Notes: generated by a model from the sequence alone, not told the origin. Positions 35,375 through 45,821 are shown, counted from the stretch's first letter. The stretch: DNA of 64,000 bases from Ch67 sp041395845 (GCA_041395845.1 JAWKZS010000018.1:17946-81945); one strand, 5' to 3'. Made by a program: numbers and translations.

Positions 35375-37147
35375 ATGTGTGGAATCAACGGCGAATACCG
35401 GTTTGACCAGCAATCCCCCGATCTTTCTATCCTGCAATCCATCAATGTGAAACAGCGGGCCCGCGGCCCGGACAGCAGTGGCCTGTTCCATCAGGGACGG
35501 GTGGCACTCGGCCACAGCCGCCTGATGATCATGGATCTGGCCCCCGAATCCCAGCAACCGATGACAGACGCCACCCTGGGCCTGACCCTGGTGTTCAACG
35601 GCGCGATTTACAACTATCCGCAGCTGCGCGATGAACTGCGTCTGATGGGGTACAAATTCTTTTCCGGTGGCGACACCGAAGTGGTGCTCAAGGCCTTCCA
35701 TGCCTGGGGGCCGGACTGTCTGCAGCGTTTCAATGGCATGTTTGCGTTTGCCATCTGGAACCGCAATGACGATCGTCTCTTCATCGCCCGTGACCGGCTT
35801 GGCATCAAGCCCTTCTATTACACGGCCAATGCCCGCCTCTTCCGCTTTGCGTCGGCCTTGCCCGCACTGCTGCATACGCCGGACACCGGTCATGACATAG
35901 ACCCGGCTGCGCTGAATTTCTATCTGAATTTCCACGCCGTAGTACCGGCGCCGCACACCCTGTTCCGCGATATCCGCAAACTGCCACCGGGCCATTGTGG
36001 CTGGATTAACCCGGACGGCAATGTGCAGATCGAACGCTGGTGGCAACTGAGCGCCCAACCCCAACCCGGCGATGCACAATATTCCGAAGACGACTGGAAA
36101 CAGGCGTTGCTGGAACAGCTGCGGGCCGCCGTGCGCCGGCGCAATCTGGCTGCGGTGGATGTGGGTGTGCTGCTGTCCGGTGGTGTCGATTCCAGCCTTC
36201 TGGTGGGACTGCTGGCCGAATTCAAGCAGTCGCCGATTGAAACCTTTTCCATCGGCTTTGACGCGGTGGGTGACGAAGCCGGCGACGAATTCCGCTATTC
36301 CGATCTGATTGCGGAGCACTTCCGCACATCGCATCACCAGATCCGGATTCCGCCGCAGCAATTGCGCGACACCCTGCCGGATGCCATTGCCGCCATGTCG
36401 GAGCCGATGGTCAGTCACGACTGCGTGGCGTTCTATCTGCTGGCCCATGAAGTGCGCAAACACTGCCGGGTCGTACAGAGCGGTCAGGGCGCCGATGAGA
36501 TTCTGGGTGGCTATCACTGGTATCCACCGCTGCAAAACAGTACGACACCCTATGAAACCTATCGCGCGGCGTTTTTCGATCGCGACCACGAAGAATTCCT
36601 GCAAACGGTGCAACCGGCGTGGCAAATTCACGATGCGGCCGGCGATTATGTGCGGGATTTCTTTGCTGCTCACAACACACCGGATGGCGTCAGCAAAGCT
36701 CTGCTGCTGGATACCACCGTGATGCTGGTGGACGATCCGGTGAAGCGGGTGGACAACATGACCATGGCTGCGAGCCTGGAAGCACGGGTGCCCTTCCTCG
36801 ATCACGAACTGGTGGAATTCGCCATGCGGATTCCGTCCGATCTGAAAGTCCGTGACGGCGGCAAATGGATTCTGAAAGAAGTGGCGCGCCAGGTGATTCC
36901 GGCGGCGGTGATCGATCGTCCCAAGGGCTATTTTCCGGTGCCGGCACTGAAATACCTGCGCGGGGAATTCCTCGAGTGGATTACCGCCACGCTGACCAGC
37001 GAACGGGCGCAGCAGCGCGGCCTGTTCAGTCCGGCCTATGTGAACCACCTGCTGCAGAACCCGGAGCAACACATCACGCCGTTGCGCGGTTCCAAGCTGT
37101 GGCAGCTGGGCCTGCTGGAACTCTGGCTGCAAACCCAAGGACTCTGA
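35375..37147 (+). CDS. N-acetylglutaminylglutamine amidotransferase
   Basis: 590 residues. It starts MCGINGEYRF, so Cys2 is the class II glutaminase nucleophile. The second half is an asparagine-synthetase ATP-pyrophosphatase domain with the P-loop SGGVDSS at 268-274 and SGQGADEILGGYHWYPPL. In the NAGGN pathway this enzyme amidates the dipeptide made by the next gene, giving the osmolyte N-acetylglutaminylglutamine amide. It is followed after 1 bp (TGACATG) by the synthetase. The presence of all three NAGGN genes, not AsnB alone, decides the assignment. Confidence 0.9.
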   Translation: MCGINGEYRFDQQSPDLSILQSINVKQRARGPDSSGLFHQGRVALGHSRLMIMDLAPESQQPMTDATLGLTLVFNGAIYNYPQLRDELRLMGYKFFSGGDTEVVLKAFHAWGPDCLQRFNGMFAFAIWNRNDDRLFIARDRLGIKPFYYTANARLFRFASALPALLHTPDTGHDIDPAALNFYLNFHAVVPAPHTLFRDIRKLPPGHCGWINPDGNVQIERWWQLSAQPQPGDAQYSEDDWKQALLEQLRAAVRRRNLAAVDVGVLLSGGVDSSLLVGLLAEFKQSPIETFSIGFDAVGDEAGDEFRYSDLIAEHFRTSHHQIRIPPQQLRDTLPDAIAAMSEPMVSHDCVAFYLLAHEVRKHCRVVQSGQGADEILGGYHWYPPLQNSTTPYETYRAAFFDRDHEEFLQTVQPAWQIHDAAGDYVRDFFAAHNTPDGVSKALLLDTTVMLVDDPVKRVDNMTMAASLEARVPFLDHELVEFAMRIPSDLKVRDGGKWILKEVARQVIPAAVIDRPKGYFPVPALKYLRGEFLEWITATLTSERAQQRGLFSPAYVNHLLQNPEQHITPLRGSKLWQLGLLELWLQTQGL

Positions 37148-37148
37148 C

Positions 37149-38897
37149 ATGGCTTTTCCGATCCAGCATCGCCACGATCGCATGATGCGCCAGCGCTCGC
37201 CATCGTTCGAACAGTTCAAGGCGGCCCATCGTCGTGAAGACATGAACGACATTCCCAAGAACGTCATCGTGCATTGTGGCTGGGGCCGGTTCATCGTCGG
37301 CCACACCTTTGAAGACGATGCCGTGCTGGCGGAAGCCGTAGTAGCGGAAGCCAGTGGCGAACGGGACATTGCGCTGTACGTATCGCGGCCACAAGTGGTG
37401 CTGAATCACGCGCCCCAGCAGCTGTTTCTTGATCCGTCCGACACGTTGCGGGTATGGATGAATGAATATATGCCACGCAATCGTCCGTTGCAGCATATCC
37501 ATGTCCGCCGCGCCACCACACCGGAAGATGCGCGCCATATCAACCGCATCTACAAGAAACGCCACATGATGCCGATCGCCGGTGATCACATTGTCCAGCA
37601 TCGCAATTCCAAGCAGCTGATCTACCTGATCGCAGAAGACACTACCAGCGGTGAAGTGCTGGGCACGGTTATGGGCATCAATCATCGCGCGCTGTTTCGC
37701 GATCCCTGCAACGGCAGCAGCCTGTGGTGTCTGGCGGTGGATCCGCAATGCAAGGCGCCCAATGTGGGCGAGGCGCTGGTGCGTTATCTGGTGGAATATA
37801 TGCAGGTGCGTGGCTGCGAACATCTGGATCTGTCGGTGCTGCACGACAACAGCGCGGCGAAAAAGCTGTACGCCAAACTGAATTTCAAACCGATCCAGAC
37901 CTTTGCCATCAAAAAGAAAAACGCCTTCAACGAAAAGCTGTTTGTCGGCAAAACCACGCACCAGCAACTCAATCCCTATGCCACCATCATCATTGATGAA
38001 GCACTGGCGCGTGGCATCGAAGTGAGCATCGATGATGCCGACGCCAATCTGTTCACCCTGACCCAGGGTGGCCGCAGTATCCGCTGCCATGAATCACTGA
38101 CTGACCTGACCAGTGCCGTTACCATGACCCTGTGTCAGAACAAGCATCTGACCCAGCGCTGTCTGCAACGTGCCGGCCTGCGGATTCCCGCCTTCCGCCT
38201 GCATGCTGACATGGCATCCAGCACTGACTTTCTGCAGCAGCATCAGTCCATTGTGGTGAAACCGGCGGACAGCGAACAGGGCAAAGGCATCTGCTGTGAT
38301 ATCCGCGATGACGATACCCTGCAAGCCGCCATTGTCGCGGCGCAGCAGATTTCCCCCACGGTGATGCTGGAAAGCTATCACGCCGGCCAGGATCTGCGCA
38401 TTGTAGTGATCGGCTACGAAGTGGTGGCCGCTGCCATCCGCAAACCGGCAGAGATCGTCGGCGATGGCCATACCTGCGTGCGCGAGCTGGTGGAAAAACA
38501 GAGCCGGCGTCGCGCTGCAGCCACCGGTGGCGAAAGCCGGATTCCGCTGGATGATGAAACCCGTCGCTGTCTGCAGCTGCAGGGGCTGGACTGGGACAGC
38601 ATCCCCGCTGAAGGCCAGATCATCGCCGTGCGTAAAACCGCAAACCTGCATACCGGCGGCACCCTGATTGATGTCACCGATCAATTGCATCCGACACTGA
38701 AGGCCGCTGCCATGCAGGCAGCCCGTGCGCTGCAGATTCCGGTCACCGGGATCGACATGATGATCACCGCAGCGGATCAACCCGATTACGTCATCATCGA
38801 AGCCAACGAGCGTCCGGGCCTTGCCAATCACGAACCGCAACCGACAGCGCAGAAATTTATCGACCTGCTGTTTCCGCTGTCCGAACAGGTGTTTTGA
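37149..38897 (+). CDS. ngg: N-acetylglutaminylglutamine synthetase (GNAT/ATP-grasp fusion)
   Basis: 582 residues. A GNAT acetyltransferase domain (about 115-265, with LWCLAVDPQCKAPNVGEALV and ILDLSVLHDNSAAKKLY-like segments) is fused to an ATP-grasp ligase domain (about 290-575: VVKPADSEQGKGICCDIRD and the metal-binding YVIIEANERPGL). The arrangement makes N-acetylglutaminylglutamine from glutamine and acetyl-CoA. The gene is the middle of the osmoprotectant operon, with 1-bp gaps on both sides. Confidence 0.92.
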   Translation: MAFPIQHRHDRMMRQRSPSFEQFKAAHRREDMNDIPKNVIVHCGWGRFIVGHTFEDDAVLAEAVVAEASGERDIALYVSRPQVVLNHAPQQLFLDPSDTLRVWMNEYMPRNRPLQHIHVRRATTPEDARHINRIYKKRHMMPIAGDHIVQHRNSKQLIYLIAEDTTSGEVLGTVMGINHRALFRDPCNGSSLWCLAVDPQCKAPNVGEALVRYLVEYMQVRGCEHLDLSVLHDNSAAKKLYAKLNFKPIQTFAIKKKNAFNEKLFVGKTTHQQLNPYATIIIDEALARGIEVSIDDADANLFTLTQGGRSIRCHESLTDLTSAVTMTLCQNKHLTQRCLQRAGLRIPAFRLHADMASSTDFLQQHQSIVVKPADSEQGKGICCDIRDDDTLQAAIVAAQQISPTVMLESYHAGQDLRIVVIGYEVVAAAIRKPAEIVGDGHTCVRELVEKQSRRRAAATGGESRIPLDDETRRCLQLQGLDWDSIPAEGQIIAVRKTANLHTGGTLIDVTDQLHPTLKAAAMQAARALQIPVTGIDMMITAADQPDYVIIEANERPGLANHEPQPTAQKFIDLLFPLSEQVF

Positions 38898-38898
38898 C

Positions 38899-40071
38899 AT
38901 GAACAAGGAATCCTACGTCGTCAACGAGGACTATCTGAAAAAAGTCCTGCTGGAACTGCTCGCCATTCCCTGCCCCACCGGTTTTACCGATCGTGCGGTG
39001 GTGTATGTGTGTGAACACCTGAAAGAACTGGGTGTCGAATTCGAACTGATGCGCCGGGGAACCATTCGGGCAAAAGTACCGGGCGCGCAACATTACCCTG
39101 GCCGCGCCGTCGTCACCCATCTGGACACCATCGGCGCCATGGTGCGGGAAATCAAACCCAACGGCCGCCTTGCCATCACGCCCGTAGGCCACTGGTCCAG
39201 CCGTTTTTCCGAAGGCGCCCGGGTAACCGTATTCAGCGACCAGCGCCGGTTCCGCGGCAGTGTGTTGCCACTGATGGCCGCCGGTCACGCCTTCAATGAA
39301 GCGATCGATACCCAGCCGGTGAGCTGGGATCAGGTGGAAATCCGGGTCGATGAACCCATCAAACACAGCATGGACGCGGATGCCGCCGGCATTCAGGTAG
39401 GGGATTTCGTGGCGTTCGATCCGAATCCGGAATTCCTGTCCAACGGCTACATCGTGTCGCGGCATCTGGACAACAAGGCCGGCGTCGCCTGTGTGCTCAC
39501 CGCACTGAAGACCCTGCGCGATTACAACCTGCCGGTGCCGTTCGACTGCTTTCCGATTTTCACATTGTCAGAAGAAGTCGGATCCGGCGCCAGTCATGCG
39601 CTGCATGATGACATAACCGAATTCGTCGGCGTGGATATCGGGCCGGTGGCCAACGGGCAGAATGCCCAAGAATTTGGCGTAACGGTGGCAATCAAGGATT
39701 CCAGCGGACCATTTGATTATCACCTGACACGGCATCTGCTGAACATCTGCCAGCAACAGCAGATTCCCCATCAGCGCGATGTATTCCGTTTCTATTACAG
39801 CGATGCCATTTCAGCGGTGCAGGCAGGACACGATATCCGCCATGCCCTGCTGACATTTGGCACCGACGCCACGCACGGTTATGAACGTACACACATGTCG
39901 GCACTGAACGCCGTCACCAGCACGCTGGTGCATTACATGCTCAGCCAGCCCACCGTTTCCAGCGACCGGCTGCAGCATGCCACATTGAGTGATTTCACCC
40001 ATCAACTGGCGACGGACGATATTCCGCGGAGCGAAGGCACTCACCTGCCTGATCCCAAGCAGCTGTTCTGA
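38899..40071 (+). CDS. NAGGN-system M42-family peptidase
   Basis: 390 residues from the ATG at 38899 (TGACATG after the synthetase stop). Fold and metal ligands of M42/M20-type aminopeptidases: VTHLDTIGAM (His), SRHLDNKAGV (bridging Asp), TLSEEVGSGAS (catalytic Glu pair), GVDIGP (Asp) and THGYERTH (His). It belongs to the osmoprotectant-NAGGN clade, which always sits third in this operon and probably turns over the osmolyte or its precursors. That function is from context. Confidence 0.92.
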   Translation: MNKESYVVNEDYLKKVLLELLAIPCPTGFTDRAVVYVCEHLKELGVEFELMRRGTIRAKVPGAQHYPGRAVVTHLDTIGAMVREIKPNGRLAITPVGHWSSRFSEGARVTVFSDQRRFRGSVLPLMAAGHAFNEAIDTQPVSWDQVEIRVDEPIKHSMDADAAGIQVGDFVAFDPNPEFLSNGYIVSRHLDNKAGVACVLTALKTLRDYNLPVPFDCFPIFTLSEEVGSGASHALHDDITEFVGVDIGPVANGQNAQEFGVTVAIKDSSGPFDYHLTRHLLNICQQQQIPHQRDVFRFYYSDAISAVQAGHDIRHALLTFGTDATHGYERTHMSALNAVTSTLVHYMLSQPTVSSDRLQHATLSDFTHQLATDDIPRSEGTHLPDPKQLF

Positions 40072-40074
40072 TGG

Positions 40075-40842
40075 TCAGCGCCGGTAGGTCTGCTCCAGAT
40101 ACCGCAGAATATCGGCGGATTCAAACAGGTCGACACCGGTGTTCGGATCGATCAGGTACGGCACCTGCACATTGCCGTGCTCGGCAAAAAACGTGGAACG
40201 CTTGGTATTCGGCAGTGGCTTGTAAGGCCCCAGATGCAGGCGGAAATTGGCCGGACCCACGTCGGCGCGCTGCTGCTTGCCAATGTTGATCAGTACGTAG
40301 GGCAGTTCCAGTTCAGACAGTTTTTCCCGTACCAGACGTGAATAGGGGCTGGATTCGAAGCTGTACAACGTCAGGACCTGCTGTGCACCTTTGGATGGCA
40401 CTGCGCGGACGCCCTGCCCGCCCCGCACCCGGGTGGCCAGCTCCGACAGCAGCAGATTGAATGCCGTCGGACGCAGCGGCCCTGGCGCATCCTTGTGGGC
40501 ATATTCGCGAAACAGATAGGCCACGATGGCATCGGCATCCGCCAGTTTGGTGCCAGTATTCGGATCGAACATGAATGGTACTTGCAGCGCACCAGATACG
40601 GCGCGCAGCTGATCCTGATAGCGGGTACCGCCCTCGGGCACCGGGATGATTTTCACATCCAGATTGAGTTCGGTGCAGGCCTCGCGCACCAGACGGCATT
40701 TGGCACAACCTTCGCGGTCATACAGCTCTGGCAACTGGGCCGGCTGCTGCACCTTGCGACTGGCACTGCTGCCGCGCCAGCCGCGCAAGGTAGAAGCCAA
40801 AACGGAACTGGTCACATCGAGTGCCCGGTTAACTGAAACCAT
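40075..40842 (-). CDS. Tandem thioredoxin-fold GST-N-like protein
   Basis: 255 residues with two glutaredoxin/GST-N-type domains. The first is about 40-115: YDREGCAKCRLVREA with a CxxC pair, then VPFMFDPNTGTKLADADAIVAYL. The second is about 165-250: TLYSFESSPYSRLVREKL, VPYLIDPNTGVDLFESADILRYL, in which the active Cys is lost. There is no GST-C helical domain. It is likely a glutathione-dependent oxidoreductase or thiol-binding protein. It converges on the NAGGN operon with a 3-bp gap. Confidence 0.8.
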   Translation of the reverse strand: MVSVNRALDVTSSVLASTLRGWRGSSASRKVQQPAQLPELYDREGCAKCRLVREACTELNLDVKIIPVPEGGTRYQDQLRAVSGALQVPFMFDPNTGTKLADADAIVAYLFREYAHKDAPGPLRPTAFNLLLSELATRVRGGQGVRAVPSKGAQQVLTLYSFESSPYSRLVREKLSELELPYVLINIGKQQRADVGPANFRLHLGPYKPLPNTKRSTFFAEHGNVQVPYLIDPNTGVDLFESADILRYLEQTYRR

Positions 40843-40984
40843 TGCTGAAACTCCTGTAGCGGCAAAGAAAGGTCAATTCGATAGCTGTCGAATCATGATC
40901 CCTGCTTCCGCCGCCGGATTCAAGCCCGCCAAACGACAGGATTGCCTTATAATGACGCTTCTTTTCGACCTGGCATTCAATGAC

Positions 40985-41476
40985 ATGAACAATATCGAAG
41001 CTGTACTGGTTGCGTTGCGCCGGGTAATCCGCGCCACCGACCTGCATTCCAAGCGCCTCAGCAAGGTGGCCGGCCTCACCGCGCCCCAGCTGCTGATCCT
41101 GCAGACCCTGCGCAACAAGGGGGATCTGCCCGCCGGCGAGATTGCCAATGACATCAGTCTGAGCCAGGCCACCGTCACCACCATCATGGACCGGCTGGAA
41201 TCCCGCAACCTGATTACCCGCCAGCGTTCCGACCCGGACAAGCGCAAGGTGATTGCCTCGATCACGCCCGCCGGACTCGAAATCCTCAGTCACGCCCCAA
41301 TGCCACTGCAGGAGCACTTCGTGCGCAAGTTCAGCAGCCTGCAGGAATGGGAACAGACCGCGATCATCTCTTCGTTACAGCGCGTCGCCAGTATGATGGA
41401 CGCCGAGAACATCGATGCCTCGCCAGTACTGGATGTGGGTGCACTGGACCGGGTACCGGATTCAGACAAGTTCTGA
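40985..41476 (+). CDS. MarR-family transcriptional regulator
   Basis: 163 residues from the ATG at 40985. An in-frame ATG at 40952 overlaps a TATAAT (40948-40953) that looks like the promoter -10, so the downstream start is preferred. The winged helix is visible as APQLLILQTLR, the recognition helix region LSQATVTTIMDRLESRNLI, and the wing DPDKRKVIASITPAG. MarR proteins repress efflux or degradation genes and release DNA on ligand binding. It converges with, and overlaps by 15 bp, the RND transporter gene, so it may control this efflux operon, though the operon's promoter is 6 kb away. Confidence 0.88.
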   Translation: MNNIEAVLVALRRVIRATDLHSKRLSKVAGLTAPQLLILQTLRNKGDLPAGEIANDISLSQATVTTIMDRLESRNLITRQRSDPDKRKVIASITPAGLEILSHAPMPLQEHFVRKFSSLQEWEQTAIISSLQRVASMMDAENIDASPVLDVGALDRVPDSDKF

Positions 41477-44400
41477 CGGTTTGTCATCGGCCACCGCACC
41501 GGTGTGTGCGCGGAATCCTGTGCGCACATCCTCGATCACCATGTACAAACAGGGAATCAGTACCAGCATGATCGCGGTGGCAAAAAGGATGCCGTACCCA
41601 AGCGAAATCGCCATCGGGATAATGAAACGCGCCTGCCGGGAGGTTTCGAAAATCATCGGCGCCAGCCCGCAGAAGGTGGTGACCGTCGTCAGCAGAATCG
41701 GCCGGAAGCGGCGAATCCCGGCATCCACGATGGCCTCCAGCGCCTGGGCACCCTGCGCCCGCCGCCGGTTGGCATAATCGATCATCACCAGCGAATCATT
41801 CACCACCACCCCGGTGAGCGCGATGATCCCCATGATACTGATGATGCTGATGCTATAGCCCATCACCAGATGCCCCAGTACTGCACCCACCACACCAAAC
41901 GGAATCGACAGCATCACGATGGCCGGCTGGATATAGCTGCGGAACGGAATCGCCAGCAGAATGTACATCGCCACCAGGGTCAGACTGACGTTCTGCACGA
42001 AACTCATCATCGCATCGCGCATGCTCGCCTGATGGCCCTCAAAACCGAAATTCAGGCCAGGGAAATCCTTCTGGAGTTGCGGTAATACCTCTGTACGTAA
42101 CACCGTCACGATGCGATTGCTTTCACTGATCGGGTCCACATTGGCACTCACCGTTACCGCGCGCTGACCATTGTGACGGGTGATCTGGGTGAAGGCGCGG
42201 CCGTAATCGATCTCTACCGCCTGATTCAGCGGGATATAGCCGCCAGCGGACGTGCGCAGCAACAACGTTTCCACGTCTCGCAAATGACTGCGTTCTGTCT
42301 CGGGCAACTTGACCATGACTTTCACTTCATTGCGGCCCCGCTGCTGCCGTAGTGCTTCGGCACCGTAATACGCATTGCGCACCTGGGTACCGACATCCGC
42401 CGCGGTCAGGCCGGCGCTGCGGGCTTCCGGTGTCAGGCGAAAATCCAGCTGACGTTTGCCCGGCGTATAACCGTCGTCGATATCCCGCGTGTTGCTGAAT
42501 TCCGCCAGTCGCGCCGCCAACGCCACGCTCGCCCGGTTCAGCATATCGACATCACGGTGACGCAACTCCACTGTCACCGCCGCCCCCGATCCGGGGCCAC
42601 CGCGATCCGAGGCAAAGCGCACATACTCGGCACCGGCAATGCTGCCCACCGCATCACGCCACTGGCGGGTAATCTCGCTGGTACTGACGGTGCGCTGATC
42701 CGGTGGCAATAGATAGGCGCGGATATTGATGGTGTTATCCGACACGACGGCAAACACACCTTTGCCGGGATTGCCGGCTGGCTGGCTTTCCAGTACCTGG
42801 CGGGCTTTTTCCACCATCATCTGGCGCACGCCCTGCATCACCGCATCCGGCGTACCCACCGGCATCACCACGGTGGCAGCCGACGAATCCGATTCCACTG
42901 TCGGCATCAGGATAAAGCCCATGCGCCCGCTCAGCGGCAACGCCAGCACAACACACAGCAATGCGATACCGGCCGCCACCGTCACATAGCGACGCTTCAC
43001 CGCAATATGAATGAAGCGGCCATAATAGCGCTCGACCCAGCGCGAAAATCCATTACTGAACGCCTGCTGTTTGTCATGCAGCCGTGCCGCCAAGCCGGTA
43101 CGCTGACGATGCTTCATGTGCGCCACATGGGACGGCAACACCAGCAAGGCCTCGATCCACGAAATCACGAAAACCGTTCCCACCACCAGCGGAATCACCG
43201 ACCAGAATTTACCGAAACCGCCGGGAATGAATGCCAGTGGTAGGAATGCAATGATGTTGGTGAGAATGCTGAACGTGATGGGCACAGCGATATCTCGCGC
43301 CCCCTGAATCGCCGCATCGATCCAGTTCATGCCGCGTTGTCGGTATTCGTAAATGTTTTCACCGACAATGATCGCATCATCCACCACGATGCCCAGCGCA
43401 ATGATGAACGCGAACATGGATATCATGTTGATGGACGCATCCATCGCCGGCAGAAACAGAAACGCGCCCAGGAACGACACAGGAATTCCCACTGCCACCC
43501 AGAACGCCAGCTTGAATTCCAGAAACAGACTGAGCAGTGCGAGTACCAGAATCAGCCCCAGAAAGCCGTTGCGCAGCAGCAGATTCAGGCGCTGCTGGTA
43601 GATCTCGGAATTATCATCCGAGATTACGTACTGGATATCCGGTGGCAGACTGGCGATCGCCTCCGGCAACAGTCGCCGTGTGGCGTCTGACACGCTCATG
43701 GGTGTCTGGTCACCGACGCGATACACCAGCAGGCCGATGGCGGGCTGATTGTCGTAGGTGGCCGACACTTTGGTATCTTCGAAACCTTCGCGCACAGTGG
43801 CAATATCGCCCAGACGCAACACCGTTCCGTTGGCGTCTACCTTGAGGGGGATCGCAGCAAATTCGCGCGCGTAATCCTTGCGTTCCTGCACCCGCAACAG
43901 GATCTGTCCGGCACTGGTTTCCACCTTGCCGCCGGAACGATCCAGCGCCGACGCCCGCACCACACTGGCCACCTGCTCCAGCGTCAGGTCATAGGCCCGC
44001 AGGTCCGCCTGGGTAATCTCGATCTGGATTTCCAGATTGCGGGCGCCTTCCAGTTCGATCTGGGTGAGTTCGCTGTCGCTGAGCAGATGATCCCGTACCT
44101 GTTCCGCCGCTGCCCGCAGGGTGTGTTCGCTGACGTTGCCGTACAGCTGCACTTCCATCACTTCCCGTTGCCGGCTGCTCAAGGATACCTGGGGCTTTTC
44201 CGCATCACCGGGAAAGGTGGTGATACGATCCACTGCCTGCTGGATATCCTGATAGGCTTTCTGACGGTCGGCGGAACTCATCAACTCGATGATGACCGAC
44301 GCAGCACCTTCGGACGCCGTGGCGGTGATGTCCTCAATACCTTCAAGCCCGCGCACCGCTTCTTCGATGGCCAGCACCAGACTCTGCTCGACCTCTTCCG

Positions 44401-44605
44401 GGCTGGCGCCAGGCAGCGCCACCGACACGGTCACCATGTCCAGTTCGAATTCGGGAAATACTTCTTTCTTGATTTGCGACGCGAACAACAGGCCACCCAC
44501 CAGCAACACCAGCATCAGCAGGTTGGCGGCCACCTTGTGCTGCACCATCCAGGCCAGCGGGCCGCGATGGGAAACATTCACCGGCTCATTCATCGCTGTC
44601 GCCAT
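41462..44605 (-). CDS. RND efflux transporter permease subunit
   Basis: 1047 residues, an AcrB/HAE1-type trimeric inner-membrane proton antiporter with 12 membrane helices in two homologous halves. Recognisable segments are FPEFELDMVTVSVALPGASP at the first periplasmic loop, ALGIVVDDAIIVGENIYEYR in TM4 with the proton-relay Asp pair, and ALTGVVVNDSLVMIDYANRR in TM10. It starts 20 bp inside the adaptor gene, after GGAGG. It probably exports hydrophobic drugs or metabolites. Confidence 0.93.
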   Translation of the reverse strand: MATAMNEPVNVSHRGPLAWMVQHKVAANLLMLVLLVGGLLFASQIKKEVFPEFELDMVTVSVALPGASPEEVEQSLVLAIEEAVRGLEGIEDITATASEGAASVIIELMSSADRQKAYQDIQQAVDRITTFPGDAEKPQVSLSSRQREVMEVQLYGNVSEHTLRAAAEQVRDHLLSDSELTQIELEGARNLEIQIEITQADLRAYDLTLEQVASVVRASALDRSGGKVETSAGQILLRVQERKDYAREFAAIPLKVDANGTVLRLGDIATVREGFEDTKVSATYDNQPAIGLLVYRVGDQTPMSVSDATRRLLPEAIASLPPDIQYVISDDNSEIYQQRLNLLLRNGFLGLILVLALLSLFLEFKLAFWVAVGIPVSFLGAFLFLPAMDASINMISMFAFIIALGIVVDDAIIVGENIYEYRQRGMNWIDAAIQGARDIAVPITFSILTNIIAFLPLAFIPGGFGKFWSVIPLVVGTVFVISWIEALLVLPSHVAHMKHRQRTGLAARLHDKQQAFSNGFSRWVERYYGRFIHIAVKRRYVTVAAGIALLCVVLALPLSGRMGFILMPTVESDSSAATVVMPVGTPDAVMQGVRQMMVEKARQVLESQPAGNPGKGVFAVVSDNTINIRAYLLPPDQRTVSTSEITRQWRDAVGSIAGAEYVRFASDRGGPGSGAAVTVELRHRDVDMLNRASVALAARLAEFSNTRDIDDGYTPGKRQLDFRLTPEARSAGLTAADVGTQVRNAYYGAEALRQQRGRNEVKVMVKLPETERSHLRDVETLLLRTSAGGYIPLNQAVEIDYGRAFTQITRHNGQRAVTVSANVDPISESNRIVTVLRTEVLPQLQKDFPGLNFGFEGHQASMRDAMMSFVQNVSLTLVAMYILLAIPFRSYIQPAIVMLSIPFGVVGAVLGHLVMGYSISIISIMGIIALTGVVVNDSLVMIDYANRRRAQGAQALEAIVDAGIRRFRPILLTTVTTFCGLAPMIFETSRQARFIIPMAISLGYGILFATAIMLVLIPCLYMVIEDVRTGFRAHTGAVADDKPSELV

Positions 44606-45821
44606 CCGTCGTTTCCTCCAGTCTGACCGGCATGCCGTCCGTCACCGTCGACAAAGCGGATGTCACCAGCAGATCACTCGGCTGAATCCCGCTGCTAACG
44701 TACACATCGGACTGGGTGCGATACAGTACCGTCACCGGCTGGACCTTCAATTCGCCATCGACGTAGCGCCAGACCGTATCGTTCTCGCGCAGCAGACTGG
44801 CAGGAATCAGCAACGCATGCTCCATCGGTTTGCCGCTGATGTCGGCGCGGACAAAACTGCCCATCAACAATGGCGGCACCTTGCTGTCACGGGCCAGCGG
44901 ATCGTCCACTTCCACCAGAATACGTGCCATGCGGCCACTGGATTCCAGATCGCTGAGCAGACGCACTACCCGGCCGCTGCGGGTCTGGCCCTGCGCCCAC
45001 ACCTGATCGTAATACAGGGTCACTGTCGAACCGGGATTGCCGTCGACATCGGGAAACTGAATCCACTGCAGCTCTGTCAGTGGCACCGACAGCTCAACCC
45101 AGGCCATGGCAGTGCCGGTCAACGTCACCACATCACCATTCACCGCCAGATGACTGCCGACATTGACGTGCCGTTCGCGAATCACACCGGCAAACGGCGC
45201 ACGAATGACGGTTCGATCCAGATTCAGCTGCGCCGCTGCCAGCGCCGCTTCTGCTGACTGGACTTGCGAACTGGCCACCTGCAGCTGCGGTTCCCGCAGC
45301 ATGCGTTTACGATCGGCCGGGCTGACATCGCCACCCAGCAACGCAAACTCGCTGCGTGCTACCGCCTGATTACCCTGCTCGATTTCCAGTTCTGCTTTTG
45401 CCTGCTGCAAAGCGGCCTGCTGCTGGATCAGCGCGGCCTGATAATCGGCCTGCTCCAGTCGCACCAGTGTTTGCCCTTCGGTGACAAAGCTGCCTGGCTC
45501 CAATCCGGGCGACAGCGTCTGCACCACGCCGCTCACCTGGGCACGCACCACCACTTCCTGCGCCGGTTTTACTTCGCCCCAGGCCGTAATGCGCAACGCA
45601 TCCGTCGCAGTGGACACGGTCATGACATCCACCAGACGCGCCTCCCGCGGCTTGCTCACCCGCTCCATTTTGGGCGTGGCAAACATCAGATAGCTGGCCA
45701 CCACCAGCCCGACAATCACGATGATCACAGGCAGGGCCAGCCGGAACAGGCGAGTCATCAGGGATGCAGGTTGCTGCGACGGTTGCGTCACCACGGCGTC
45801 AATGTCCACTTGCTGATTCAT
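44586..45821 (-). CDS. RND efflux periplasmic adaptor (MFP)
   Basis: 411 residues. An N-terminal membrane anchor (about 25-48: LPVIIVIVGLVVASYLMF) is followed by a biotinyl-lipoyl domain (VVVRAQVSGVVQTLSPGLEPG), a helical hairpin (EQADYQAALIQQQAALQQAK onward) and beta-barrel domains ending in the membrane-proximal domain. It bridges the RND pump and the outer-membrane channel. The start overlaps the channel gene by 23 bp. Confidence 0.93.
   Translation of the reverse strand: MNQQVDIDAVVTQPSQQPASLMTRLFRLALPVIIVIVGLVVASYLMFATPKMERVSKPREARLVDVMTVSTATDALRITAWGEVKPAQEVVVRAQVSGVVQTLSPGLEPGSFVTEGQTLVRLEQADYQAALIQQQAALQQAKAELEIEQGNQAVARSEFALLGGDVSPADRKRMLREPQLQVASSQVQSAEAALAAAQLNLDRTVIRAPFAGVIRERHVNVGSHLAVNGDVVTLTGTAMAWVELSVPLTELQWIQFPDVDGNPGSTVTLYYDQVWAQGQTRSGRVVRLLSDLESSGRMARILVEVDDPLARDSKVPPLLMGSFVRADISGKPMEHALLIPASLLRENDTVWRYVDGELKVQPVTVLYRTQSDVYVSSGIQPSDLLVTSALSTVTDGMPVRLEETTDGDSDE

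Noticed and set aside
35348..37369. 673-codon minus-strand frame opposite the amidotransferase
   Set aside because: Shadow of the amidotransferase gene caused by GC-biased third positions.
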